From an uncultured Planctomycetaceae bacterium (GTDB lineage: Bacteria > Planctomycetota > Planctomycetia > Pirellulales > Pirellulaceae), in contig CALBSZ010000546.1 in NCBI GenBank assembly GCA_937967665.1, positions 1 through 6,804 of the forward strand: 6,804 nt of DNA, in the 5' to 3' direction. This document shows, one piece after another, positions 1-4,951 of the stretch (position 1 is its first letter; the number at the start of each line of letters is the position of its first letter). The notes beneath the pieces are model-generated. The model was given only the letters and a program-made list of their open reading frames with translations. It ran no database searches and had not been told where the DNA came from. The position numbers were made by a program, and so were the translations under genes.

Positions 1-12
1 GAACGCCATCCC

Positions 13-297
13 TTAGTACGTGGTTACCCACGCTGCGCGGTATCCTTCCTCCAATACTTCGGGACTAGCTGTAATGCTGGTCGATACGAGAAATGATCGA
101 ATCTCCCGGTATCCCACCCACGTTCCGAATAGTCCCATTAACAGGGGCAATAGCGAGGTCGTCCCGTAAATCAGAAACGTTGATCGGTTTCGTGCGGAAA
201 AGATCAAAACGCAACCGAGAATGCCGAGCATAATACCGACGCCAAGCACCAGTAAGCCCAGCACACCACCGGCTTGAAGGATGTAGGTAATATCCAT
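13..297 (-). CDS. small ExbB/TolQ-like membrane protein, probably C-terminally truncated
   Basis: The 94-residue product has two strongly hydrophobic segments, about residues 6-33 and 40-62, joined by a short basic loop (RNRS), then a soluble C-terminal stretch. The second segment with GLFGTWVGY, and the later EEGYRAAWVTTY, resemble the conserved parts of MotA/TolQ/ExbB proton-channel proteins (GLxGTVxG, then an EGxxxAxxTT helix). It would sit in the inner membrane; no function can be assigned. The TAA stop falls right after TTY, where family members continue with glycine and a last membrane helix. The four codons after the stop, up to the window edge, read G-M-A-F in frame. This suggests a nonsense or frameshift mutation, though a natural short form is possible. 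The start is the ATG at 295-297, the first before the hydrophobic segment. The next gene on this strand begins 57 bp upstream. Confidence 0.6.
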   Translation of the reverse strand: MDITYILQAGGVLGLLVLGVGIMLGILGCVLIFSARNRSTFLIYGTTSLLPLLMGLFGTWVGYREIRSFLVSTSITASPEVLEEGYRAAWVTTY

Positions 298-354
298 AGG
301 TGTGTCAGCTGTCCCGTGATCTAGCCGTTTCGGAGATCGCGATGGCGCGCGAGT

Positions 355-807
355 TCAGGTCGGCGATTGGCCGGCGCCGGCTTCAAGTTTCCTCTTGAGG
401 CTCTCGAGTTCTTTGCTGACAGCGTCACAGCCCTGTTTGTTCATGAGTCGGCCGAACAGGAAGAACACGATCTTCACGAAGCCTTTACCGCTCACCGTGG
501 ATTCCTGGGTCACACGGGTGCGGCCCTGCAAATCGTCAAAGCGGTACTCGGCCTCAATGTCGAACGCCTTTCCGGTCAAGCGGATTGCGGACCGGGTTGG
601 CGGTTCCCACAAGGTTACGACGCCTTGGAAGGCCATGCGGCGTCCCTTCTCCTCCGTGACGCAGCGGAAAGTCGTGCCGACGCCACCCTTGTCCTCGATC
701 ACTTCGTCCTCGACGACCGTGAGGCTCCACTCCGCCACCTGGTGATTGGTGTAGGCGAAGACTTCGTCGATGGGCCGGTCGATCTCGATACTGGCGATAC
801 TGTGCAT
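355..807 (-). CDS. SRPBCC-fold (START/polyketide-cyclase-like) protein
   Basis: The 150-residue length is normal for a single SRPBCC domain. It opens with a first strand (SIASIEIDRP), then the helix and tryptophan typical of the family (PIDEVFAYTNHQVAEW, residues 12-27). A run of beta strands follows (residues 30-105, including GGVGTTFRCV and GKAFDIEAEYRF). It ends with a long amphipathic helix (about 110-142, VKIVFFLFGRLM then KELESLKRKLE) that closes the hydrophobic ligand cavity in this fold. There is no signal peptide, so it is cytoplasmic. Family members bind small hydrophobic ligands or act as cyclases, lipid carriers or stress proteins; the ligand cannot be read from sequence. The start is the ATG at 805-807, which gives the standard N-terminus. 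No strong ribosome site is visible. A TACAAT element lies at 890-895 on the same strand, inside a degenerate attC-like segment. Confidence 0.8.
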   Translation of the reverse strand: MHSIASIEIDRPIDEVFAYTNHQVAEWSLTVVEDEVIEDKGGVGTTFRCVTEEKGRRMAFQGVVTLWEPPTRSAIRLTGKAFDIEAEYRFDDLQGRTRVTQESTVSGKGFVKIVFFLFGRLMNKQGCDAVSKELESLKRKLEAGAGQSPT

Positions 808-854
808 GGTATCGTGTCCCGTTTGGTCGAGCGATTCTCCTCCGGATTCGTACT

Positions 855-958
855 GCCATCACCGCCTGAGTCGGTCGAATCCACGGTAGATTGTACTGCG
901 CCGCTACGTGCGGTACTACTACGCTGACGACTCCGCTCTACCGTCGCGTCTGGAGGTC
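855..958 (+). repeat. degenerate attC-like segment
   Basis: This stretch aligns in order with the intact attC site at 4593-4726. Shared blocks are GCCATCACCGCC (against GCCGTCACCGCC), GATTGTACTGCGCC (against GATTGTATTACGCC) and GACTCCGCTCT (identical). The outer R'' and R' boxes with their AAC and GTT cores are gone, so recombination is unlikely. It suggests that the membrane-protein and SRPBCC genes on either side were once cassettes of the same array. The alignment was made by eye. Confidence 0.45.
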
Positions 959-968
959 GATGCGGAGA

Positions 969-1271
969 TCATCGTTTGAAGACGGCGTTTTCGAGCTGGC
1001 GGGACCATTCAGGTCCAAACATCCAGAACCATCCGAAGTAGATCAATGATGGGGGAAGCACTACCAAGGCAATACTCGGTTTCAACGTGATCATTCCCGC
1101 CGACCAAAAGCCAATCGGGCAACTCACGCCGATGCAAGTTGACACCGTGGCGAGAACATGGATATACCTGGGAATGGACACACCGTGCCGGATCCAAATG
1201 ATCATCGATGGTAGCCAGATCGCAAAGCAAAACACTCCAGCGACGATTCCGGCGAGTTCCCACGCTGTCAT
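969..1271 (-). CDS. hypothetical three-helix membrane protein
   Basis: The product has 100 residues and three hydrophobic segments, about 4-27, 37-62 and 66-86, with a short charged C-terminus (PEWSRQLENAVFKR). Basic residues lie between segments 1 and 2 (RHG, PR), which suggests that loop is cytoplasmic. Two cysteines (45, 51) lie in segment 2 and a cluster of tryptophans near the end. I do not recognise the family. The start is supported by a clear ribosome site, GGGAGA at 1280-1285 on the minus strand, eight bases from the ATG at 1269-1271. The stop lies about ten bases from the degenerate attC segment, the spacing seen for minus-strand genes in the intact cassettes further right, so this is probably an old cassette gene. 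Confidence 0.6.
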   Translation of the reverse strand: MTAWELAGIVAGVFCFAIWLPSMIIWIRHGVSIPRYIHVLATVSTCIGVSCPIGFWSAGMITLKPSIALVVLPPSLIYFGWFWMFGPEWSRQLENAVFKR

Positions 1272-1441
1272 GCGACAGGTCTCCCTGTTGGCGCCGTCAA
1301 GATTTCTGGATCCGATATGCTATTTGTCATTTGACTTCCGATATCGAGGCCCAATTCTCAAAGATGGAGCGGATGTAGCTTGCCTGCCATTCGACGAATG
1401 TATAGCAGCTGACGATGAATGTCAGCGTGATGAATGCGTGA

Positions 1442-1531
1442 AACAGCAAGACCGATAACTTGGTGGGCATTGTTGATTGCATCGCGCGCGATCAACCCAA
1501 GGCGGCACGCGATTGGCTGGCGAAGATTTGA
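1442..1531 (+). pseudogene. parE toxin remnant
   Basis: Thirty codons read NLVGIVDCIARDQPKAARDW and then LAKI before a TGA. This matches the N-terminal helical hairpin of ParE-family toxins, closely resembling DLTDILNYIARDKP in the intact parE at 3605-3889 and YIARDKPEAAYRW in that at 4297-4584. There is no start codon: the codon just before is an in-frame TGA. After the second TGA only a few family-like residues (QTCEMP) can be read, and the beta-sheet half is lost. Only about 70 bases separate the break from the attC half-site at 1601, where an intact gene needs about 180. It is the decayed core of a sixth toxin-antitoxin cassette. Confidence 0.6.
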
Positions 1532-1600
1532 CAGACCTGCGAGATGCCCAGAAGTCAGCGCGAGTGATGTGACCATCGTAACCCATGTGAACCTCGGCGC

Positions 1601-1622
1601 GGCTAACGGGTTGTGTGGCGGA
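1601..1622 (+). repeat. attC left half-site (remnant)
   Basis: The 22 bases match the left arm of the attC at 3894 in 19 positions: GGCTAACGGGTTGTGTGGC here against GGCCAACGGTTTGTGTGGC there. The site lies just after the parE remnant, as an attC should. No central ATTGTA or R' box follows, because the neighbouring minus-strand gene ends at 1624. The right half has been lost, probably by deletion, fusing this old cassette to the next. Confidence 0.5.
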
Positions 1623-1623
1623 G

Positions 1624-1989
1624 TTAAGATGATTCTTCTTCGTAGCAGCGAAAGTACTCAACTCCTGGTTGACGCTGGATGTAAATGCGACCGCAAATCG
1701 GACAACGAATCATATGGCGAGTCCACGAATCGTGTTTTGACAGGATGTCCTCGATCACATCGGCATCGTCCTTGTCGGCGAGACGGGAGCGGGGGGCATC
1801 CTTGCCGTAGAAGTTCGCGAGCCAGTGTTCGCGCAGCCCATCACGGACGGCATTCAGGAAGGAGCGGATTGATTCAACGCGATTGTCGATCGACAGGTCA
1901 ACGTCGGAGTCCAGCACCACGTAACCAGCGTGCGGACTCGGCGGTACGATTTCAATCTCTGAACCACAGCGACAGGAGAACGTGCGCAT
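1624..1989 (-). CDS. small cysteine-rich, possibly zinc-binding protein
   Basis: The 121-residue product has a CxC pair near the start (Cys6, Cys8, in FSCRCGSE) and a CPICGR knuckle at 96-101 followed by Cys115 (YFRCYEE). Such pairs usually bind zinc, either as two half-sites of one ribbon or as separate knuckles. Between them lies an acidic, helical region (about 35-85) with the aromatic stretch REHWLANFYG. I do not recognise the family. The frame stays open upstream to 2229, but that part runs through the attC at 2006-2144, so I place the start at the ATG at 1987-1989, where the CxC motif begins five residues in. A TGGTACAAT element (2069-2077, minus strand), inside that attC, is a promoter candidate about 80 bp upstream. 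Confidence 0.7.
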   Translation of the reverse strand: MRTFSCRCGSEIEIVPPSPHAGYVVLDSDVDLSIDNRVESIRSFLNAVRDGLREHWLANFYGKDAPRSRLADKDDADVIEDILSKHDSWTRHMIRCPICGRIYIQRQPGVEYFRCYEEESS

Positions 1990-2005
1990 TGCATCAGGGT
2001 CGATC

Positions 2006-2144
2006 GCACAACGGGAAGATTGTCTGTCGCCGCTCGTCGCGGAAGCGAACGGTGTTGCACTACCGATCATTGTACCAAACCGGACAGCGTTGGAATGCCG
2101 GAGCGGCGATCGCGCAGCGACTATGCAGACAATCTTTGTTGGCA
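2006..2144 (+). repeat. attC recombination site A
   Basis: R'' is GCACAAC (2006-2012) and R' is GTTGGCA (2138-2144), so crossover is expected between 2138 and 2139. The arms pair through a perfect ten-base stretch: AGATTGTCTG after R'' and CAGACAATCT before R'. The unpaired bases differ between the arms, as in functional attC hairpins. The centre carries ATTGTACCAAA, shared with sites C and D. The length is 139 bp. Confidence 0.75.
2069..2077 (-). promoter_or_regulatory. extended -10-like element in attC A
   Basis: On the minus strand this reads TGGTACAAT: a TACAAT hexamer with an upstream TGn. It points at the cysteine-rich protein gene, whose ATG is about 80 bases away. No good -35 is visible. 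The same element recurs at the centre of other attC sites, so it may simply be conserved attC sequence. Confidence 0.3.
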
Positions 2145-2149
2145 GGCGG

Positions 2150-2452
2150 CTACCGATCCAAGCGAGACCAAAGCGATTCAGGATCGCGGCTGGCGTGAAA
2201 AATCGATACGACGAGAACTCGCTCACCAATCAGACGGAAGTAAACTACAAAGGGAAAACGCCGAAGAATAGCCTGTCGCACATCATCGTGCACGATTGGA
2301 AAACGTTCTGGCATCTTGCAGATATCAGCGACTTGATCAGAAACAGCATCGACAAAGTCATCGCCCAAGCCTTCACGCCGATCATCGTACCAAATTGCGG
2401 CGTCAATAAGCTCCTGCTGAGCTTCCGGATGACAAGACGCGACACGTTTCAT
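2150..2452 (-). CDS. RelE/ParE-family toxin of a toxin-antitoxin pair
   Basis: The 100-residue product matches the usual size and layout of ParE/RelE-superfamily toxins. A first strand (VASCHPEA) is followed by a long helical hairpin with WYDDRREGLGDDF (residues 21-33). PERFPIV (48-54) comes next, then the sheet RRFPFVVYFRL (64-74), and the C-terminal strand VSIFHASRDP (82-91). Toxins of this superfamily block DNA gyrase or cut mRNA on the ribosome; the sequence does not tell which. The ATG overlaps the end of the antitoxin gene by four bases (ATGA), so the two are translationally coupled with the antitoxin first. The TAG stop lies six bases beyond the R' box of attC A, so the gene fills its cassette from the left edge. 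All key regions look intact. Confidence 0.85.
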   Translation of the reverse strand: MKRVASCHPEAQQELIDAAIWYDDRREGLGDDFVDAVSDQVADICKMPERFPIVHDDVRQAILRRFPFVVYFRLIGERVLVVSIFHASRDPESLWSRLDR

Positions 2453-2679
2453 CCGCGGCGACGTTCCTCAAGAGAACGTTTGACTTCATCCCAAGGGATG
2501 GCACGATCAGGGTTGGCGTCCAATTCATCAGAACGACGGCTAATTTCCGCCTTCTGTGTATCCGTCAATTCCAGTGGCGTATCTGAATCGGCGATGCCGT
2601 CCCAAATTCGCTGAACCAATACGACCTGCTCTTCGACGGAGAGCTTCCCAATTTCGGTAAGTATAGATGTTGTATTCAT
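2449..2679 (-). CDS. antitoxin, addiction-module component family
   Basis: The 76-residue product belongs to the small addiction-module antitoxin family usually found with ParE-like toxins (TIGR02574, Unstab_antitox type). Recognisable parts are the N-terminal helix ILTEIGKLSVEEQ, then LVQRIWDGIAD (residues 22-32), the ELTDTQKAEISRRSDELDANP region and the C-terminal PWDEVKRSLEERRRG, which wraps the toxin in this family. In such pairs the antitoxin is unstable and also represses its own promoter. The start is the ATG at 2677-2679. A longer frame continues upstream into attC B, but homologous sequence begins here. GGAG lies about 14 bases upstream, a weakly placed ribosome site. The toxin follows with an ATGA overlap. 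Confidence 0.85.
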   Translation of the reverse strand: MNTTSILTEIGKLSVEEQVVLVQRIWDGIADSDTPLELTDTQKAEISRRSDELDANPDRAIPWDEVKRSLEERRRG

Positions 2680-2720
2680 AATGACCGCCGACTCCGAACA
2701 CAGAAAAGGCAACTTTTCCA

Positions 2721-2729
2721 ATGATACCA
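2721..2729 (-). promoter_or_regulatory. extended -10 candidate for the cassette 2 toxin-antitoxin pair
   Basis: On the minus strand this reads TGGTATCAT, five of six bases of TATAAT with an upstream TGn. It lies 41 bases from the antitoxin ATG and within the cassette body, left of attC B. No convincing -35 hexamer lies 16-18 bases upstream. Confidence 0.35.
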
Positions 2730-2768
2730 CAGCCGCGCTTTCGAGCATAGAACACCGCCCGCGTGATC

Positions 2769-2905
2769 TGCCAACGGTTGGCATGTGGGTCGCCGCCGTT
2801 ACCGAAGCGAACGACCCTGAACAACCCGTAATTGTAACAACACGCTCGAATTGAAAGAAGCAAGCGGCGAATGCGAAACATCTCTGCCGATATGCTGTGT
2901 TGTGC
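2769..2905 (+). repeat. attC recombination site B
   Basis: R'' is TGCCAAC (2769-2775). R' is GTTGTGC (2899-2905), which departs from GTTRRRY at its fifth base, so this site may be less active. The centre has ATTGTA at 2831-2836. R'' is followed one base later by GTTGGCA (2777-2783), making a back-to-back inverted box pair. The length is 137 bp. Confidence 0.65.
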
Positions 2906-2918
2906 AAACGAGACCGCT

Positions 2919-3185
2919 TCAGCCCTCAGGCGGCGGCACTCGATACCAAACAACAACCGAAAAGCCTTCAAATGATCCGGCATGTTCGATAATGGAAATG
3001 ACATTGTCCGCGCCAATCTCTTGATCAATCGCCTGTTGGGCTTCCCGACGAACGTCATCACGGTAGGTTTTTTGCGTCAATTTGAATGAGACCGAGCGAG
3101 CGCCGAAAGTGCGGTGGCGAATGGATGGAAATGCCGCACGATCCGCATCCGCTGGCGTCGGTGATGAGTATGGGTTGGTTTCCAT
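2919..3185 (-). CDS. small hypothetical protein with NPYSSP N-terminus
   Basis: The 88-residue product starts METNPYSSPTPAD. An NPYxxP motif close to the N-terminus is, in my experience, typical of planctomycete proteins of otherwise unrelated sequence, and is the best taxonomic hint in the window. The rest looks like a small alpha/beta domain: a helix rich in charged residues (KLTQKTYRDDVRREAQQAID, about 35-54), then alternating strands (NVISIIEH and FSVVVWYRV). It has no membrane segment or signal peptide. I do not recognise a function. An upstream extension into attC C exists, but the ATG at 3183-3185 gives the expected motif at the N-terminus and lies 11 bases left of the attC R'' box. 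No Shine-Dalgarno sequence is visible. It is the only gene of its cassette. Confidence 0.7.
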   Translation of the reverse strand: METNPYSSPTPADADRAAFPSIRHRTFGARSVSFKLTQKTYRDDVRREAQQAIDQEIGADNVISIIEHAGSFEGFSVVVWYRVPPPEG

Positions 3186-3256
3186 GTGCCGGATCGCCCA
3201 ACGGTTGGCACGGCCGACGCCGGACGTTCCGACTGGGATCAGCCATGAATCGCCAG

Positions 3257-3286
3257 TTGATTGTACCAAAGGCGAGGACGTAGAAT
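3257..3286 (+). promoter_or_regulatory. sigma70-like promoter inside attC C, facing parD
   Basis: TTGATT (3257-3262) and TAGAAT (3281-3286) are separated by 18 bases, matching four and five of six consensus bases. Transcription would start near 3293, cross the R' box and reach the parD start at 3357. Only 21 bases lie between R' and parD, so the cassette cannot hold a promoter there. The same arrangement recurs in site D. Confidence 0.4.
3260..3268 (-). promoter_or_regulatory. extended -10-like element in attC C, leftward
   Basis: The minus strand reads TGGTACAAT, 75 bases upstream of the ATG of the NPYSSP protein. It overlaps the -35 of the rightward promoter candidate, so the two would be divergent and mutually exclusive. 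No -35 is apparent. Confidence 0.3.
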
Positions 3287-3356
3287 AAAGGACGAGGCGT
3301 CCGCGCAGCGGCTTTGCGGCCATGCCTTGTTGGCCGACCTACGAATTGGAGATCAG

Positions 3357-3608
3357 ATGATGGAAATCAGTCTTCCCCCAGAGCAACAATCATTTATCGA
3401 GAATCTCGTTCAAGCTGGACGTTTTTCATCAACGGACGAAGCGATCAGCGAATGCGTGCGTCGGCTGATGACTCTGGAACAGCTCAAGAAACAGGTCGAC
3501 TTGGGGATTCAGCAAGCCGATCGCGGCGATATCATGGACCACGATACGGTATTCGCCAATTTAAAAGCCCGTACCGCTGAACTTGACGAGTCAAACGCCA
3601 GCCAATGA
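3357..3608 (+). CDS. parD: ParD-family antitoxin
   Basis: The 83-residue product has the standard ParD layout. An N-terminal ribbon-helix-helix DNA-binding domain (about residues 2-40) runs through MEISLPPEQQSFIENLV, the turn AGRFSSTDEAI and the second helix SECVRRLMTLE. The C-terminal tail (VDLGIQQADRGD, then FANLKARTAEL) binds and neutralises ParE. It should repress its own promoter together with ParE. Two adjacent ATG codons (3357 and 3360) could start it. GGAG at 3348-3351 lies five or eight bases upstream respectively, and I list the first. The stop overlaps the parE start (ATGA). The leader from the R' box to the ATG is only 21 bases, so expression depends on a promoter in or beyond attC C. 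Confidence 0.9.
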   Translation: MMEISLPPEQQSFIENLVQAGRFSSTDEAISECVRRLMTLEQLKKQVDLGIQQADRGDIMDHDTVFANLKARTAELDESNASQ

Positions 3609-3889
3609 GAAAACCGTTCTATACTTCGGCGGCGTACGAAGACCTGACCGACATTCTCAACTACATCGCACGGGACAAACCGACAGCAGCCTTGGGATGG
3701 GTCGAAAAGATCGAGGCGAAGTGCCTCTTGATCGCAGACAACCCATCCATCGGTGAACTGCAGCCGCATCTCGGCGAAGGTGTGCGAGCGAGCGTCGTAG
3801 GGCGCTATGTGATTTTTCACCGCGAAGCCAACGACCGCGTTGAGATCTTGCGCTTCATTCCAGGCGACCGCAACATCACGCGGCTCTGA
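3605..3889 (+). CDS. parE: ParE-family toxin
   Basis: The 94-residue product is a full-length ParE. It has the first strand FYTSAAYEDL, the helix with ILNYIARDKP (17-26), a second helix GWVEKIEAKCLLIADNP, the GVRASVVGRYVIFHRE sheet (59-74), and the final VEILRFIPGDRN strand (79-90). Characterised ParE proteins poison DNA gyrase. The gene begins four bases inside parD, so the two are co-translated with the antitoxin first. It ends only four bases before the R'' box of attC D, the tight packing normal for plus-strand cassette genes. It is a paralogue of the toxin at 4297-4584, sharing IARDKP and YVIF. No key segment is missing, so the toxin is probably active. Confidence 0.9.
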   Translation: MRKPFYTSAAYEDLTDILNYIARDKPTAALGWVEKIEAKCLLIADNPSIGELQPHLGEGVRASVVGRYVIFHREANDRVEILRFIPGDRNITRL

Positions 3890-3893
3890 AGTT

Positions 3894-4031
3894 GGCCAAC
3901 GGTTTGTGTGGCCGACGCCGCCCGTGCCGAAGGAGTAACGTTTGAATTACGATTGATTGTACCAAAGGAGAGGACGTAGAATAAAGTACGAGGCGTCCGA
4001 GCAGCGGCTTTGCGGCCATGCCTTGTTGGAC
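3894..4031 (+). repeat. attC recombination site D
   Basis: R'' is GGCCAAC (3894-3900) and R' is GTTGGAC (4025-4031). The site looks like a mosaic. Its left half shares CCGTGCCGAAGGAGTAA and the following TTGAA with site E, whereas its right 77 bases (3953-4029) are nearly identical to site C. The centre has GATTGTACCAAA. The length is 138 bp. Confidence 0.85.
3953..3982 (+). promoter_or_regulatory. sigma70-like promoter inside attC D, facing parD
   Basis: TTGATT (3953-3958) and TAGAAT (3977-3982) are 18 bases apart, as in site C. The candidate would transcribe across R' into the second parD at 4055. In the excised circle of cassette 4, this same site would sit directly upstream of that cassette's own parD. 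Confidence 0.4.
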
Positions 4032-4054
4032 GTCGCGAACTTTGGAGAAAAAGC

Positions 4055-4297
4055 ATGAGCACAGGTATCCCCAGTGACTTGGGAGCGACTGTCCAGCAGC
4101 TAATTGCCGACGGAAAATTCCAAGACGAAAGCGAGGTCATCGCCGAAGGAATTCGCTTGGTGGTTGCGCGGGAAAAAATGCACGCGGACATACAAGCCGG
4201 CATCGACCAGTTGGATCGCGGTGAAGCAGTTGATGCCGATGAGGTATACGCAGAAGCACGCCGCCGCATCAAAGCCATTGAAGCCCGGCAGTCTTGA
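4055..4297 (+). CDS. parD: ParD-family antitoxin (second copy)
   Basis: The 80-residue product has an N-terminal ribbon-helix-helix part: IPSDLGATVQQLIADGKF, then ESEVIAEGIRLVVARE, residues 5-40. The ParE-binding tail follows (IQAGIDQLDRGEAVDADEVY, then RRIKAIEAR). It is related to the first ParD in order and in the motif DRG near residue 54, but differs enough that cross-neutralisation is doubtful. The ATG at 4055 is chosen because GGAG at 4044-4047 lies seven bases upstream; the open frame to its left is attC D sequence. Its TGA shares one base with the next start codon (TGATG). There are 23 bases between the R' box and the ATG, too few for a separate promoter. Confidence 0.9.
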   Translation: MSTGIPSDLGATVQQLIADGKFQDESEVIAEGIRLVVAREKMHADIQAGIDQLDRGEAVDADEVYAEARRRIKAIEARQS

Positions 4298-4584
4298 TGG
4301 GCAAAGTCCGCTACTCCGAACTTGCGTCACGTGACCTGTACGAGAATGCAGAGTACATTGCGCGAGACAAGCCAGAAGCTGCATACCGTTGGATCGACAC
4401 TATCGAAGGCGTTTGCGAAATGCTCGCACAGAACCCGGAGATGGGACAGTCACGCAAGTCGAAAAACCACGGGGTATGCCGCAGTTTCACAAGTGGAAAC
4501 TACGTGATCTTCTTTCGCGGATTCGACGATGGCGTCGAAATCATCCGTATCGTCAGAGGCGAACGCGATTTGGACAACGTTTAG
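4297..4584 (+). CDS. parE: ParE-family toxin (second copy)
   Basis: The 95-residue product is a full-length ParE. It has VRYSELASRDLYENAEYIAR (residues 4-23), DKPEAAYRWIDTIEGVCEML, then NPEMGQSRKS, the strand pair GVCRSFTSGNYVIFFRG (59-75) and VEIIRIVRGERDLDNV at the end. ParE proteins act on DNA gyrase. The ATG at 4297 overlaps the antitoxin stop by one base. A TTG three bases earlier is possible but less likely. The gene ends eight bases before the R'' box of attC E. Lysine-rich KSKNH at 54-58 replaces the acidic loop found in the first copy, which may give partner specificity. It appears intact. Confidence 0.9.
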   Translation: MGKVRYSELASRDLYENAEYIARDKPEAAYRWIDTIEGVCEMLAQNPEMGQSRKSKNHGVCRSFTSGNYVIFFRGFDDGVEIIRIVRGERDLDNV

Positions 4585-4592
4585 CCTGCGAC

Positions 4593-4726
4593 GTCCAACG
4601 GGAGGCACCGCCGTCACCGCCCGTGCCGAAGGAGTAAACGGTTGAACTATGATTGATTGTATTACGCCGCCGCCCGTTTGCACTACGCCGAAGGTGACTC
4701 CGCTCTGCGGCCGTGCCTTGTTGGGC
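4593..4726 (+). repeat. attC recombination site E
   Basis: R'' is GTCCAAC (4593-4599) and R' is GTTGGGC (4720-4726). The arms contain GAGGCACCGCCG and CGGCCGTGCCTTG and can pair. The centre has GATTGATTGTATTACG. Unlike sites C and D, it has no TAGAAT hexamer. It resembles the degenerate segment at 855-958. The length is 134 bp. Confidence 0.85.
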
Positions 4727-4737
4727 GGCACGCGTGA

Positions 4738-4947
4738 CTACGCCTCAACGTAACCGACCGATGCAGATGGTTCGGGCAACGGCAGGCCATCTTCTTTGAT
4801 TCCATTCATGTGCATTTTCAGTGCCTGGTGCATTTCGCGTTCAGCCTCTTCACGTGTCGCGCCGGTCGCCACGCAACCCGGCACATCGGGTGAATACGCT
4901 GAGTAGTTCCCATTGGCCTTTTCAATAATGATGAGATAGCGATTCAT
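4738..4947 (-). CDS. hicB: HicB-family antitoxin
   Basis: The 69-residue product is the compact form of HicB. It has the N-terminal strand RYLIIIEKANGNYSAYSPDV (3-22), the hallmark PGCVATGATREEAEREM (23-39), a helix through HQALKMHMNGIKED, and the LPLPEPSASVGYVEA tail. This partial RNase H-like domain sequesters HicA. Longer HicB proteins add a C-terminal DNA-binding domain that is absent here, so autoregulation through HicB alone is uncertain. The start is the ATG at 4945-4947, with GAAGGA a few bases upstream inside the end of hicA. The two genes are four bases apart, toxin first, the usual hic order. The stop lies 12 bases right of the attC E R' box. Confidence 0.92.
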   Translation of the reverse strand: MNRYLIIIEKANGNYSAYSPDVPGCVATGATREEAEREMHQALKMHMNGIKEDGLPLPEPSASVGYVEA

Positions 4948-4951
4948 TGAA

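Larger units (their letters stand above)
1272..1623. other. gene-poor stretch with cassette debris
   Basis: No intact gene is supported in these 352 bases. The first 17 bases hold the ribosome site of the leftward membrane-protein gene. A GTTGGCG at 1288-1294 resembles an R' box, but no attC arm precedes it. From about 1365 to 1441 a plus-strand frame reads DGADVACLPFDEC, which could be the eroded end of an antitoxin, but I cannot confirm that. A ParE remnant and half an attC fill the rest and are listed separately. Confidence 0.5.
3196..3335 (+). repeat. attC recombination site C
   Basis: R'' is GCCCAAC (3196-3202) and R' is GTTGGCC (3329-3335); both fit RYYYAAC/GTTRRRY. The arms pair through GGCACGGCCG on the left and CGGCCATGCC on the right, with one mismatch and unequal loops near the boxes. 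The centre has GATTGTACCAAA. The right 77 bases (3257-3333) differ from the same part of site D in only three positions. The length is 140 bp. Confidence 0.85.

Noticed and set aside
367..927. Plus-strand open frame of 186 codons.
   Set aside because: It is the antisense of the SRPBCC gene, which has clear family structure; the frame continues into the degenerate attC segment.
1288..1294. GTTGGCG as an attC R' box.
   Set aside because: The preceding sequence is the start region of the membrane-protein gene and has no attC arm or central motif.
1087..1458. Plus-strand frame of 123 codons ending in a possible antitoxin-like tail (VACLPFDEC).
   Set aside because: Most of it lies opposite the membrane-protein gene, which has a good ribosome site. 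The tail similarity is too weak to call an antitoxin.
1434..2198. Plus-strand open frame of 254 codons, the longest in the window.
   Set aside because: Its product is arginine/serine-rich without recognisable domains. It runs through the parE remnant, the half attC, the antisense of the cysteine-rich gene and attC A, so it is a chance frame.
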